Shown piece by piece: positions 45,154-54,084 of a stretch of DNA of 64,000 nt. Under the pieces are notes generated by a model. It was not told where the DNA came from. It saw only the letters and a list, made by a program, of their open reading frames with translations, and searched no databases. The stretch comes from an uncultured Oscillospiraceae bacterium (GTDB lineage Bacteria; Bacillota; Clostridia; Oscillospirales; Oscillospiraceae). The position numbers and the translations under genes are program-made. Positions within the stretch are counted from its first letter, which is position 1. Each line of letters opens with the position of its first letter. The DNA lies in NCBI GenBank assembly GCA_934645175.1, contig CAKUDE010000006.1, positions 1 through 64,000 of the forward strand, given 5' to 3'.

Positions 45154-45181
45154 ATTATACTACAATGCACAAAAAAATCAA
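45154..45181 (-). promoter_or_regulatory. SigA-type promoter for the glg operon
   Basis: TTGATT (45176-45181) and TATAAT (45154-45159) are spaced 16 bases apart on the minus strand, about 50 bases upstream of glgB. No catabolite-response (cre) palindrome is obvious beside it. Confidence 0.75.
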
Positions 45182-45326
45182 CTGTTTTCGAGGCTTCTTG
45201 GGCAAAAGATGCATTTTTTAGAAAGACGGAGTGATTGCGCGATTACGTTTTACGTCTTTTGTTATAATCAGCGAAGACGCCGGAAAACAATCCTACTAAC
45301 ATTGTAGAATAAAATGTAATATTTAC

Positions 45327-45369
45327 AAAAACACCTCCCGATGCGGTATTGTTTTACCGCATTGGGAGG
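45327..45369 (-). terminator. Strong hairpin with minus-strand T run
   Basis: Arms 45334-45348 and 45355-45369 pair over 15 bases with one G-T position. On the minus strand TG and then T5 follow. No minus-strand gene ends here (the next coding sequence upstream is the divergent capA-like gene), so it either terminates an unrecognised RNA or guards the glg promoter from antisense read-through. Confidence 0.6.
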
Positions 45370-45495
45370 CGCCTTTGCAAGGAAATGAGCCTGAACAAAA
45401 ATGACAGCGTACAGATTAAAAACAACAGTCGGTCGGAACGGGCGCAAGCGGAACTGCAGGAACCGTGCAGCCGCTTCGCCTTGTCCGATGGGAGC

Positions 45496-45553
45496 GGAGG
45501 AAGTCGACCCCGGAGAGAGCTCCCTGCTCTCTCCGGGCGATTCCTCCCTTTTT
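45496..45553 (+). terminator. Long hairpin with plus-strand T run
   Basis: The stem is made of GGAGGAA/TTCCTCC (45496-45502 with 45541-45547), TCG/CGA, and a 12-bp block (45509-45520 with 45526-45537). It is followed by C and T5 (45549-45553). It has the form of an intrinsic terminator for plus-strand transcription but no annotated plus-strand gene precedes it. Confidence 0.6.
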
Positions 45554-45762
45554 CGATTCTCCCGAGAAACCCTGCTCAAGCATACCAAATCTTCTCAGCG
45601 TTGTCCATGTCGTTTTGTGTAATTTTTGTAATCTTACAATTTATATCTGACGGTACGCGTTTATGCGTTTGCTCAACCGGCGTTCTCACGAGAAAATTAG
45701 TTCTTGTATCTTCCCTGCTTTTGGTGTAGACTATAAAGAAGAAGGATTCAATACGGAGGAGA

Positions 45763-46944
45763 ATGATCTTGAAAAAACGGCTTCGTTTTTACATCCCGCT
45801 GCTTTGCGCTCTGCTGCTCTGCGCCTGCACGCCCACTGCCACAAAGCCTTTGACGACAGATTTTCCGGATGAAGAGGCACAGATTGTGCGTCTTGCCGCA
45901 GTGGGAGATATTTATCTGACAGACGATATGCTCCCCGCTTTCCGTCTGTCTGACGGCGGCTATGATTTTACATCTCTCTTTTCCGGGACGGTCAATATTT
46001 TTGCCGCGGCGGATCTGGTATTCGGAAACTTTGAGGGCACATTTTCCGGTACGCCGTACGGCGAACAAAGCGGAAGCTGTCCGGACGCAATGGCTGCAGC
46101 GCTGCACGCCGCGGGCTTTACCGTCCTTCAGACAGCCAATTCCTATTCAATTCAAAGCGGTATGTCCGGGCTTGAGCGTACATTAAGCACATTGCGGGAA
46201 TCCGGGTTGAAAACCGTCGGTACCTACGCGTCCGAGGCGGAACAGCGTGACCAGCGTGCCGTTCTGCTGGAGAAAAACGGTATTCGCATTGCGTTTATCG
46301 CCTTGACAAAGGGAATGAACGGAATGTCTCTTCCTGCAGGAGAAGAATACCGCGTAGATCGTCTTTATACGGATTACGATTCCAGCTACAGCAAGATTGA
46401 CTACAATCAGCTTGACCGAACGCTCTCCGCAGCCAAGGCACTGCGGCCGGATTTCATTATCGCCGGCCTGCATTGGGGCAGCGAGAACAACGACACCATC
46501 CGCAGCTCCCAGGAAAAAATCGCAGATTATCTGGTTCAAAACGGCGTCGATGTTATCCTTGGTTCCCATTCGCATCGCTTTTCCAAGGTCGAGCAGCGCA
46601 GCGTGACCGTAAACGGGACTCAGAAAAAGGCGGTCATTGCCTACAGTCTCGGCGATTTTACGGCAGTCCGGGAAAACGGTGTGAATCTCTCTGCGATCTT
46701 ACAAATTGAACTGCGAAAAAGCCGCGAGACAGGCGTTACGGTAGTCGGTGACGTAAGCTACACGGCTACGGCAGCCGTGGATCGTGGCGAAGGCGTTCTA
46801 CCCAGATACCAGATTCTGGACGCCGATGCCGCCGTTGCGCTTTACGAGGGTAACTACTACGATCATGTTACCAAAGAGGTGTACGACGCTATTGTCAAGC
46901 GGCGCCAGACGCTGACAGACTGCTTTGACCGGCACGAGTCGTAG
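45763..46944 (+). CDS. CapA-like (PGA_cap) metallophosphoesterase lipoprotein
   Basis: The 393-residue protein has a lipoprotein signal ending at the lipobox LLLCAC (Cys at about residue 22). It then has a CapA/PgsA-type calcineurin-like fold: AAVGDIYLTDDM, ADLVFGNFEGTFSG, AGLHWGSENND, VILGSHSHRFSKVE and IAYSLGDFT, i.e. the metal-binding Asp, Asn/Glu and His positions. It would sit on the outer face of the membrane. Relatives act in poly-gamma-glutamate or surface polymer synthesis; no capBC genes are nearby, so the role is open. GGAGG is 3 bases from the ATG but 9 from TTG at 45769, which may be the real start (MKKRLRFYIP). Confidence 0.85.
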   Translation: MILKKRLRFYIPLLCALLLCACTPTATKPLTTDFPDEEAQIVRLAAVGDIYLTDDMLPAFRLSDGGYDFTSLFSGTVNIFAAADLVFGNFEGTFSGTPYGEQSGSCPDAMAAALHAAGFTVLQTANSYSIQSGMSGLERTLSTLRESGLKTVGTYASEAEQRDQRAVLLEKNGIRIAFIALTKGMNGMSLPAGEEYRVDRLYTDYDSSYSKIDYNQLDRTLSAAKALRPDFIIAGLHWGSENNDTIRSSQEKIADYLVQNGVDVILGSHSHRFSKVEQRSVTVNGTQKKAVIAYSLGDFTAVRENGVNLSAILQIELRKSRETGVTVVGDVSYTATAAVDRGEGVLPRYQILDADAAVALYEGNYYDHVTKEVYDAIVKRRQTLTDCFDRHES

Positions 46945-46964
46945 CCGCTCGTCGGCCCGGAAAT

Positions 46965-46994
46965 AAAAAAGGACTTCCTTTCGGAAGTCCTTTT
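46965..46994. terminator. Bidirectional intrinsic terminator
   Basis: AAAAGGACTTCC and GGAAGTCCTTTT (46967-46978, 46983-46994) form a perfect 12-bp stem with A/T runs on both sides. It serves the convergent capA-like gene (ends 46944) and the zinc-ribbon gene (ends 47012). Confidence 0.9.
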
Positions 46995-47011
46995 CCAAAT
47001 CAGCAGAAGAA

Positions 47012-47290
47012 TCAGCCGTTCTCGCGCATCTTGGCGAAGCACTCGCTGCAATACACCGGGCGATCGGTCTTGGGCTCAAACGGAACACGAGCCTCGCCGC
47101 CGCAGTTAGCGCAGACAGCAGTGAAGAACTCTCTGGGGCTGTGGGCAGCGTTCTTGCGAGCGTCACGGCAAGCCTTGCAACGCTGCGGCTCATTCTGGAA
47201 GCCTCTCTCCGCATAGAATTCCTGCTCACCGGCGGTGAACACGAACTCATTGCCGCACTCTTTGCAAACTAACGTCTTGTCTTGGAACAT
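47012..47290 (-). CDS. Small zinc-ribbon protein, unknown function
   Basis: The 92-residue soluble protein has two Cys-pair zinc ribbons. The first uses VCKECGNEF and RCKACRDAR, the second AVCANCGGEA and VYCSECFAKMR, matching the zinc-ribbon families found in many Firmicutes (first half PF13451-like, with FTAGEQEFYAERGFQNEPQR). Such proteins are abundant but uncharacterised; nucleic-acid or protein binding is plausible. It has a near-consensus promoter and a leader of about 115 bases, so strong expression is likely. ATG at 47290 follows AGAGGT. Confidence 0.85.
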   Translation of the reverse strand: MFQDKTLVCKECGNEFVFTAGEQEFYAERGFQNEPQRCKACRDARKNAAHSPREFFTAVCANCGGEARVPFEPKTDRPVYCSECFAKMRENG

Positions 47291-47411
47291 TTTGGTTTAC
47301 CTCTCTTGATTAGATGATTGCCCTGACGCGTGCCCTCAAAGTTCATTGCTGGTCTTAACACAGGGTTAATAATGCTGTCGGAAACTGTTCGGATTCCCGA
47401 CGTTACTTTTT

Positions 47412-47440
47412 ATTATACCATAATTTCAGACGCTTGTCAA
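47412..47440 (-). promoter_or_regulatory. Consensus SigA promoter for the zinc-ribbon gene
   Basis: TTGACA (47435-47440) and TATAAT (47412-47417) with exactly 17-base spacing on the minus strand. The leader includes an imperfect GTCGG/CCGAC hairpin near 47376-47402. Confidence 0.88.
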
Positions 47441-47521
47441 TAGATTGACCAACTTTATTTCTATATAAAAAGTCTTTTTGTTATAATCCAATAATTGTTT
47501 CCGTACCCCGGAATTGCATAA

Positions 47522-47537
47522 CCGGACGATCGTCCGG
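47522..47537. repeat. Perfect 16-bp palindrome in polC-zinc-ribbon gap
   Basis: CCGGACGATCGTCCGG is its own reverse complement. It lies between the polC end hairpin and the zinc-ribbon promoter, about 80 bases upstream of that promoter's -35. It could be a regulator or nucleoid-protein site; no function is visible. The rest of the 47291-47642 gap holds the promoter, leader and polC hairpin only. Confidence 0.5.
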
Positions 47538-47580
47538 GATGATTTACAGCGAATTAGCTTCATAAATGGTAGGAATCAAC

Positions 47581-47613
47581 ACCCCCGGCTTCCTTCTCAC
47601 GGAAGCCGGGGGT
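47581..47613 (-). terminator. Hairpin after polC, probable terminator
   Basis: Arms 47581-47593 and 47601-47613 make a perfect 13-bp GC-rich stem with a 7-base loop, 29 bases past the polC stop. On the minus strand it is followed by GTTGATT, with only a weak T run, so termination may be partial or the hairpin may protect the 3' end. Confidence 0.6.
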
Positions 47614-47642
47614 GTCGTAGCACATTCGATAGCGCAACGCTC

Positions 47643-50600
47643 TCAAAACAGCGTGATCTGATTTGTTTCCGGAAGATCGCCGAACGCTCCGGCCTGACGT
47701 AAGCTCTCGATGTGCGTCTTGGACACCTTGCGGCACGAGGCCGCAAATTCTTCCACAGACAGGAAATGCTTTCCCTCTCGCCCCGCACAAATGTCCCAGG
47801 CGGCCGTTTCGCCCAGCCCGGAGACCGCAGAAAACGGCGGAAGGAGCTTGCCGTCTTTGATTACAAACTTTGTCGCGTGCGACTCGTACAGATCCATCGG
47901 TGCGAATTCAAAGCCGCGCAGATAGAACTCATAACAGACCTCGAGCGTTTTCAAAAGCTCCTCATCCTTTGCCGTGCTCTTCGGATTGGCGGAAATCTCG
48001 TCCATGTGCTTTTTAACTGTCTCGATGCCATGTGTCATCATAACAGCATCAAAGCCATCCTTCTGACTACGGCGGTAAAAATACGCCGAGTAAAACGCCA
48101 GCGGATAATGCACTTTGAACCATGCAATACGGAAAGCCATCATAACGTAAGCTACGGCGTGCGCCTTCGGGAAAAGATATTTGATCTTTTTACACGACGT
48201 AATGTACCATTCCGGTACGCCGGCATCGATCATCTCCTGTTCGGCGCCGTCCGGCAAACCTCTGCCCTTTCGCACCGCTTCCATGATCTTGAACGCACGT
48301 TTCTCCGGCAGGCCGCAGGAAATCAGGTAGAGCATAATATCATCACGACAGCCGACGGTCTGCAAAACGGTCGCCGTACCGCTCAGGATCAGATCCCGCG
48401 CATTTCCCGTCCACACATCCGTGCCGTGAGAAAAACCGGAAAGACGCACAAGGGTGTTGAAATCCTTCGGCTGCGTGTCCTCAAGCATCTGCCGCGTAAA
48501 GCGCGTGTTGAACTCGGGAATACCGACCGCACCGGTCGGGCCGAGGACGGGATCATTTTCATAGCCGAGGCGTTTACTCAGGGAGAAAATGGACATGGTG
48601 TCGGCGTCATCCAGAGGAATGGTCTTCGCATCTACTCCCGTCATATCCTCCAGCATACGGATCATCGTGGGATCGTCGTGACCAAGCATATCGAGCTTCA
48701 GGAGGTTTTCCTCCATAGAGTGATATTCAAAATGTGTGGTGATAATATCGGCGTCCGGAGCGTCCGCAGGGTGCTGAACAGGACAGAAATCCCAGATTTC
48801 GTTTTCCTGCGGGATAACGACAAGGCCGCCGGGATGCTGCCCGGTTGTACGGCGGACATCAACACAGCCCGCTGCAAGACGGTTTTCTTCCGCGCGTCCG
48901 ACAACCAGATTCCGCTCGGAGAGATATTTTTTTACATAACCGTAAGCAGTCTTTTCCGCCACGGTCCCGATGGTGCCGGCACGGAACACATGACTCGCTC
49001 CGAACATTTCGATACAGTACTGGTGCGCCTGCGCCTGATATTCGCCTGAGAAGTTCAGGTCGATATCCGGTACCTTATCTCCGCCGAAGCCGAGGAATGT
49101 CTCAAACGGGATATGAAAACCGTCCTTGTCCAGCTTTTCGCCGCATTGCGGGCAAATCGCATCCGGAAGATCCGCGCCGCAGTCAAATTCCGGCGGTACG
49201 TCGAAGGAACAGTATTTGCACTTCGGACAGCGATAATGCGCCGGAAGCGAATTCACCTCCGTAATACCGGACATATACGCAACGAGCGACGATCCGACGG
49301 ACCCACGCGAACCGACAAGATATCCATGCTCCAGCGAATTCTGCACCAGCTTCTGCGCGGACATATAAATTACGTCATAGTGGCAGGAGATGATGTCGTG
49401 CAGCTCAGTCTCAACCCGTTTTACAACCAGCTCCGGCGGTTGATCGCCGTAGAGGCGGTGCATTTTCCCATAAACAAGCGACTTCAGATCTTCCACGGAG
49501 TTTTCGATCTTCGGCGCAAACAGATTATGCGGCACGGGCCGGACGGTATCGCAGAGATCCGCGATATGATTCGGATTGGTAATGACGACCTCATGCGCCT
49601 TTTCTGCGCCAAGGTAGGAGAATTCCTCCAGCATTTCGTCCGTTGTACGGAAATAAAGCGGGTTTTCGCGGTCGCAATCCGCAAAGCCCTTGGAGGCCAG
49701 TAGGATACGACGGTATATTTCCTCCTCCGGATTCAGGAAATGAACGTCCCCCGTCGCGCAGACAGGCTTGCCAAGCTGCTCCCCAAGGCGGACAATGGTA
49801 CGGTTGAAATTGCGCAGCTCCTCGTCCGAGGCGACCTTTCCTTCTGCGACCAAAAAGCGATTGTTACTGATCGGCTGAATTTCCAGAAAATCGTAAAACG
49901 AAGCAATCCGAAGCAATTCATCCTCCGGCTCCTGTCCCAGAACGGCCTGAAACAGCTCACCAGCCTCGCAGGCAGACCCGATCACCAGTCCCTCCCGCAG
50001 CTTTTCCAACTCAAAACGCGGGATACATGGCGCCTTACGGTAGAAATATTTGAGGTTTGCATCTGAAATGAGATGGTACAGATTTCTCAACCCAAGCTGA
50101 TTTTTGGCAAACAGCAGAATGTGGCGCGGATGAACCTTCCGCCCCGCAAGCCTGATCTCGCCGCCGCCTGCAAGCATCTGTTCATTCACGCCTGCCAGAT
50201 CGGCGACGCCCCGCCGTGCAAGCCGCTCTGCCAGCCGCGCGTAGATCATGCCGCAGGTTTTTGCATCGTCCGAGGCGCGGTGATGATTGAATTCCGGAAG
50301 CTTCAACCCTTCGGCAACAATGTCAAGCTTATGCTTTTTTAACTCCGGCATCAGAACACGTGCCAGCACGAGCGTGTCAACATAAGTCGGTCGGAAGTCG
50401 ATACCGAGTCTGCGCGCAGCCGTTTCGACAAAGCCGATATCAAAGTCGGCGTTGTGGGCAACAAGCGGTCTGTCGCCGCAAAAACGGAGGAATGCGGGCA
50501 GCACCTCTGAAATATCGGGCGCACCGATAAGCATTTCGTCCGTAATACCCGTTAGCGCGGTATTTTCGGGATCCAGCCGTCGCTTCGGATCGGCAAAGGA

Positions 50601-51959
50601 CTGGAACACATCGACCGGCTCACCGTTTCGGAAAAGGACAGCGCCAAACTCGGTGATCGCATCCTTTGTGCGTGAAAGCCCCGTCGTCTCCAGGTCAAAG
50701 GCAACATACTCCCCTTCCAACGCCCTGCTTAAATCGCCGTGCGCCGCAATACGCTCATCCTTCAGATCAAGCAGATAGCCCTCACAGCCGTAAAGGATCT
50801 TGATGTTTTGATCCGTACCGGCGACCTTGGCCTTGCCGGAGGCCTTAAGTGCATCCGGGAAGGAGGAAACGACACCGTGATCGGTAATGGCGATGGCCTT
50901 ATGCCCCCAGCGGGCAGCCGTTGCGACCGCTTCCCCGGTTTTCGTCAGCGCATCCATCATGGACATTGTCGTATGCAGATGCAGTTCCACACGCTTCTGC
51001 GCCGCCGTATCCTGACGGACAGGCGCCGAGGCCTTCATTATACCCAGAGGCTTGAGCACAAGCTCCTGACTGTAGTCGTCAAAATCAACCCGTGCCTGCA
51101 CGCGCAGCCACATACCGGGGGCGCTCACGCCCTCGACAATCGGCTTACCCGTGTCGCCCTTCATAAACGAATGAACACGCACGGAGTTGGTGTAATCGGT
51201 CATGTCGAAAGAAATCACATTCGCCGCACCGTTTTTGACTTCACGGTGATCGACAAAAAACACCTTGCCCTCAACAATGACACGTTCACCGACGGTAGCC
51301 ATACTGATCGTATTCATTTTTACCGTCTCGCCGGAGAAAGGCTTGCCGTAAATCGTCTCCGACTCGGCAGGCTTCACTTTTCCGGCAGCGACATTCTGCG
51401 CCGCTGCGGGCGGCGGCGCAAGCGGAAGGTCCCGCATTGCCGCACGCCGAAGCTCCTCCGTACGCGCAAAAAGCGCCTCGCCGTCAAACTCTCCTTCCGA
51501 CGAGACAGTAATCTTCGTCTCCACGCCGAAGCGTTCCGATATGTAGCGCTCCGCAAGCGGGAGGTAGGGCGCAAGTGCCTCCGTGCCGTTTGCCAGAATG
51601 GTCAGGCGGCTTTCGCCGGGTGAAAGCTCCCATTTGCAGCCCGCGAGCAATGCCATTGCAGGCGAGTAAGCCGCGGAAATCACGCGTCCCAGCTCGGACG
51701 GCAGAAGCTTCGGAAGCTCGGAGGCGGGAAATTTCGGAAGAATCCGCAGATGCCGCACGCCATAGCGCGCCCGGAGCTCGTCGGCCAGCTCGCTGATACG
51801 CTTGTCCGGAAAATACTTGTCGCTCTCGACGCGAAGCGTCACGCTGCTTGTGTCTCGACTGATCTCACCGTGGCAGATCTCGGTCTTTTCCAACCATGCA
51901 CGCAGAGAGTCCTCCGGGTGATATTCAAAAAACAGATTCAAAAAGGGAATTCTCGACAT
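47643..51959 (-). CDS. polC: DNA polymerase III PolC-type alpha subunit
   Basis: The 1438-residue replicative polymerase has the normal Gram-positive PolC length. Order: N-terminal domain (1-200), OB-fold (about 225-305, VIVEGKVFFVDHREVKNG), PHP domain split around the exonuclease (VELHLHTTMSMMDALT at about 324), and a DEDDh proofreading exonuclease (YVAFDLETTGLSRTKDAITE at about 418; LVAHNADFDIGFVET). The polymerase follows with its zinc site (RCPKCKYCSFDVP; AICPQCGEKLD), the catalytic region DKVPDIDLNFSGEYQ and a C-terminal HhH region. ATG at 51959 has GGGAG 5 bases upstream. It closes the pyrH-to-polC operon. Confidence 0.95.
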   Translation of the reverse strand: MSRIPFLNLFFEYHPEDSLRAWLEKTEICHGEISRDTSSVTLRVESDKYFPDKRISELADELRARYGVRHLRILPKFPASELPKLLPSELGRVISAAYSPAMALLAGCKWELSPGESRLTILANGTEALAPYLPLAERYISERFGVETKITVSSEGEFDGEALFARTEELRRAAMRDLPLAPPPAAAQNVAAGKVKPAESETIYGKPFSGETVKMNTISMATVGERVIVEGKVFFVDHREVKNGAANVISFDMTDYTNSVRVHSFMKGDTGKPIVEGVSAPGMWLRVQARVDFDDYSQELVLKPLGIMKASAPVRQDTAAQKRVELHLHTTMSMMDALTKTGEAVATAARWGHKAIAITDHGVVSSFPDALKASGKAKVAGTDQNIKILYGCEGYLLDLKDERIAAHGDLSRALEGEYVAFDLETTGLSRTKDAITEFGAVLFRNGEPVDVFQSFADPKRRLDPENTALTGITDEMLIGAPDISEVLPAFLRFCGDRPLVAHNADFDIGFVETAARRLGIDFRPTYVDTLVLARVLMPELKKHKLDIVAEGLKLPEFNHHRASDDAKTCGMIYARLAERLARRGVADLAGVNEQMLAGGGEIRLAGRKVHPRHILLFAKNQLGLRNLYHLISDANLKYFYRKAPCIPRFELEKLREGLVIGSACEAGELFQAVLGQEPEDELLRIASFYDFLEIQPISNNRFLVAEGKVASDEELRNFNRTIVRLGEQLGKPVCATGDVHFLNPEEEIYRRILLASKGFADCDRENPLYFRTTDEMLEEFSYLGAEKAHEVVITNPNHIADLCDTVRPVPHNLFAPKIENSVEDLKSLVYGKMHRLYGDQPPELVVKRVETELHDIISCHYDVIYMSAQKLVQNSLEHGYLVGSRGSVGSSLVAYMSGITEVNSLPAHYRCPKCKYCSFDVPPEFDCGADLPDAICPQCGEKLDKDGFHIPFETFLGFGGDKVPDIDLNFSGEYQAQAHQYCIEMFGASHVFRAGTIGTVAEKTAYGYVKKYLSERNLVVGRAEENRLAAGCVDVRRTTGQHPGGLVVIPQENEIWDFCPVQHPADAPDADIITTHFEYHSMEENLLKLDMLGHDDPTMIRMLEDMTGVDAKTIPLDDADTMSIFSLSKRLGYENDPVLGPTGAVGIPEFNTRFTRQMLEDTQPKDFNTLVRLSGFSHGTDVWTGNARDLILSGTATVLQTVGCRDDIMLYLISCGLPEKRAFKIMEAVRKGRGLPDGAEQEMIDAGVPEWYITSCKKIKYLFPKAHAVAYVMMAFRIAWFKVHYPLAFYSAYFYRRSQKDGFDAVMMTHGIETVKKHMDEISANPKSTAKDEELLKTLEVCYEFYLRGFEFAPMDLYESHATKFVIKDGKLLPPFSAVSGLGETAAWDICAGREGKHFLSVEEFAASCRKVSKTHIESLRQAGAFGDLPETNQITLF

Positions 51960-51976
51960 TGTTTCTCCCATGGTCT

Positions 51977-53014
51977 TTACATTCGTTCGATATAGTGTAA
52001 AAGTGCGGGCAGCAGTTCATCATAGGGCAGCTTCTCCTTCAGCTCCCCCTTCACGAACAGTACGCCGCAACCGTCGCCGCCGGCAATGCCGATGTCGGCC
52101 TCACGCGCCTCGCCGGGGCCGTTGACCACACAGCCCATGACCGCAACGGTCAAATCTTTTTCGCAGTCTGCAAGCGCCTGCTCCACCTGCCCGGCAAGGC
52201 CGATCAGGTCGATCTTCGTCCTTCCGCAGGTCGGGCAGGAAATCAGATCCACCCCACCCTTTCGCAGTCCTGCGGCACGCAGAATCGCCTTGGCGGCTGC
52301 TACCTCCCGAACAGGGTCGGCAGTGAGGGATACACGGATGGTATCGCCGATACCGAGACACAGGAGGCCGCCAATGCCCATAGCGGATTTTACCGTACCC
52401 ATGTATTCCGTGCCCGTCTCCGTCACGCCGAGGTGCAGCGGGTAGTCCGACCGTTCATGCATCAGGCGATACGCCCGCATCATCAGCGGTACGGAGCTGG
52501 ACTTCATGCTGACGCATATGTCGTAGAAGCCGCAGCGCTCCAAAAGCGCAATATGGGAAAATGCGCTTTCCACCAGCGCTTCTGCCGTCGGATGACCGTA
52601 TTTACGCAGAAGCTCCGGCTCCAGGCTTCCGCCGTTCACGCCGATCCGGATGGGAATACGGTGCGCCTTGCAGCAATCCGCCACCGCGCGGACGCGTTCC
52701 TGTCCGCCGATATTCCCCGGATTGATACGAATCTTGGCAGCTCCGCCCTCGGCGGCGGCAATGGCCATACGGTAGTCAAAATGGATGTCCGCAACAAGCG
52801 GCGCCGACGTTTGCGGAACAATCCGCGCAAAGCTTTCCGCCGCAGCCGGATCCGGCACGGTCAGTCGGATGATCTCACAGCCCGCTGACTGAAGCGCCCG
52901 GATCTGCGCGAGGCAGCGCGCTTCATCCGTCGTCGGGCAGTTGAGCATAGACTGAATACTGACCGGCGCACCGCCGCCGACGGCAATGTTGCCGACATGA
53001 ATCTGTCGTGTCAT
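51977..53014 (-). CDS. ispG: HMBPP synthase (IspG/GcpE)
   Basis: The 345-residue Fe-S enzyme converts MEcPP to HMBPP in the MEP pathway. It shows QIHVGNIAVGGGAPVSIQSM, ADIHFDYRMAIAA, KIRINPGNIGG, GVNGGSLEPELL, and the [4Fe-4S] ligands in ISCPTCGRTKIDL and AVMGCVVNGPGEARE. GGAGG precedes the ATG at 53014. It is separated from rseP by 2 bases and from polC by 17. Confidence 0.94.
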   Translation of the reverse strand: MTRQIHVGNIAVGGGAPVSIQSMLNCPTTDEARCLAQIRALQSAGCEIIRLTVPDPAAAESFARIVPQTSAPLVADIHFDYRMAIAAAEGGAAKIRINPGNIGGQERVRAVADCCKAHRIPIRIGVNGGSLEPELLRKYGHPTAEALVESAFSHIALLERCGFYDICVSMKSSSVPLMMRAYRLMHERSDYPLHLGVTETGTEYMGTVKSAMGIGGLLCLGIGDTIRVSLTADPVREVAAAKAILRAAGLRKGGVDLISCPTCGRTKIDLIGLAGQVEQALADCEKDLTVAVMGCVVNGPGEAREADIGIAGGDGCGVLFVKGELKEKLPYDELLPALLHYIERM

Positions 53015-53016
53015 AC

Positions 53017-54075
53017 TCAGCCTCCGAACAGGCTGAAGATGTCCTTGAAGGTCACAACAGCCATAACAAGCAAAAGCAGAACGAGGAAACCGGCATGCAG
53101 ATAGCCCTCATATTTCGGGTTCAGCTTTCTGCCGATGATTTTTTCAATCACCGTCGTCAGGAGCAGACACACGATACGTCCGCCGTCCAGCGCGGGGATC
53201 GGCAGCATATTCATCACCGCAAGGTTCACGGCAATAAATGCGAACAGATACAGCACGTTGAGAACACCGGCGCCGACGGATTGGGCTTCCTTACCGGCAT
53301 CCGTCACGACCTTTACGATTCCGACCGGGCCGGACATATCGCTCAGGCCGGCGCGTCCCGTAATCAGGTCCTGAAGTCCGAGGCGGACGAGTCGCGCAAA
53401 ATTAACGCAGGAGTTCCAGCTGTACGCCAGAACGCCGCCGACGGTCTTCTCCGTTGCGGCAATATTGAAACCGTAACGAAGCTGTCCGTCGTATTCCTGC
53501 GCCTTCAGCGCATAATTGCTCAGCTCGACGGTTTTTCCGTCGCGCTCAACTACAATATCGTATACGCCCGTGGTGCTGCGCGAAAGCAGCATGGCAATGT
53601 CGCTGTTGACATAGACGCGCTCACCGTCGATGGAGACGAAGCGGTCGCCGGCCTGAAGATCGTTTTCGGTATGATAAGCGTAGTCCGGGTGGAAACCGGA
53701 GAGCGTTGTGCCCGGAATGGCGGAATAGGTGAAGGAAACAAGCAGCAGGACAATGAGCAGACCGGTCAGAGCATTCATGAACGAACCGGCAGCCAGAATG
53801 ATGATCCGCTTCCACACCTTCGCATTGCGGAAGGAGCGGGGGTTTTCGCTGTCGTCGTCTTCTCCTTCCATCGCGCAGTAGCCGCCGACGGGAATGCAGC
53901 GCAGTGCGTAGAGCGTCTCCCCCTTCTGCTTTTTCCAAATGGCGGGGCCCATGAAAAGAGAAAACTCGTTGACCTGCACGCCGGAGAGCTTTGCCGTTAC
54001 AAAATGGCCGCCCTCATGCAGAAAAATCAGAAGTCCAAACAGGAAAACGGAAAGAATAATGTAAAAAGCAGTCAT
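53017..54075 (-). CDS. rseP: RIP metalloprotease RseP (site-2 protease, M50)
   Basis: The 352-residue intramembrane zinc protease has the HExxH motif in LIFLHEGGHFVTAKLSG (first membrane segment, about residues 4-24), a PDZ domain (about 120-200, with DLQAGDRFVSIDGERVYV), and the C-terminal IPALDGGRIVCLLL supplying the third zinc ligand (Asp in LDGGR). It would cleave membrane-tethered regulators such as anti-sigma factors or signal-peptide remnants. It follows dxr, the standard order dxr-rseP-ispG in Clostridia. Confidence 0.94.
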   Translation of the reverse strand: MTAFYIILSVFLFGLLIFLHEGGHFVTAKLSGVQVNEFSLFMGPAIWKKQKGETLYALRCIPVGGYCAMEGEDDDSENPRSFRNAKVWKRIIILAAGSFMNALTGLLIVLLLVSFTYSAIPGTTLSGFHPDYAYHTENDLQAGDRFVSIDGERVYVNSDIAMLLSRSTTGVYDIVVERDGKTVELSNYALKAQEYDGQLRYGFNIAATEKTVGGVLAYSWNSCVNFARLVRLGLQDLITGRAGLSDMSGPVGIVKVVTDAGKEAQSVGAGVLNVLYLFAFIAVNLAVMNMLPIPALDGGRIVCLLLTTVIEKIIGRKLNPKYEGYLHAGFLVLLLLVMAVVTFKDIFSLFGG

Positions 54076-54084
54076 GCAAGCACC

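Larger units (their letters stand above)
45275..45553 (+). ncRNA. Candidate structured small RNA between glgB and capA-like gene
   Basis: The 658-base gap 45105-45762 holds no convincing gene but is rich in structure. A TGTTATAAT extended -10 ends at 45268. Three strong hairpins follow: 45334-45369 (15 bp, one mismatch), 45433-45488 (TCGGA/TCCGA base, AAGCGG/CCGCTT and CTGCA/TGCAG) and 45496-45547 (about 22 bp in three blocks), the last followed by T5 on the plus strand. This layout fits a roughly 280-base plus-strand RNA. The first hairpin, however, has its T run on the minus strand, so a minus-strand RNA ending near 45327 is the alternative. I cannot match it to 6S, RNase P, SRP or tmRNA. 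Confidence 0.35.

Noticed and set aside
45275..45553. 6S RNA, RNase P RNA, SRP RNA or T-box identity for the structured gap
   Set aside because: None of the conserved cores of these RNAs could be recognised by eye; identity is left open.
45268..45588. A 106-codon minus-strand frame in the glgB-capA gap
   Set aside because: Composition is Arg/Ser-rich and hairpin-derived, it runs through two strong stem-loops, and there is no ribosome-binding site or homology.
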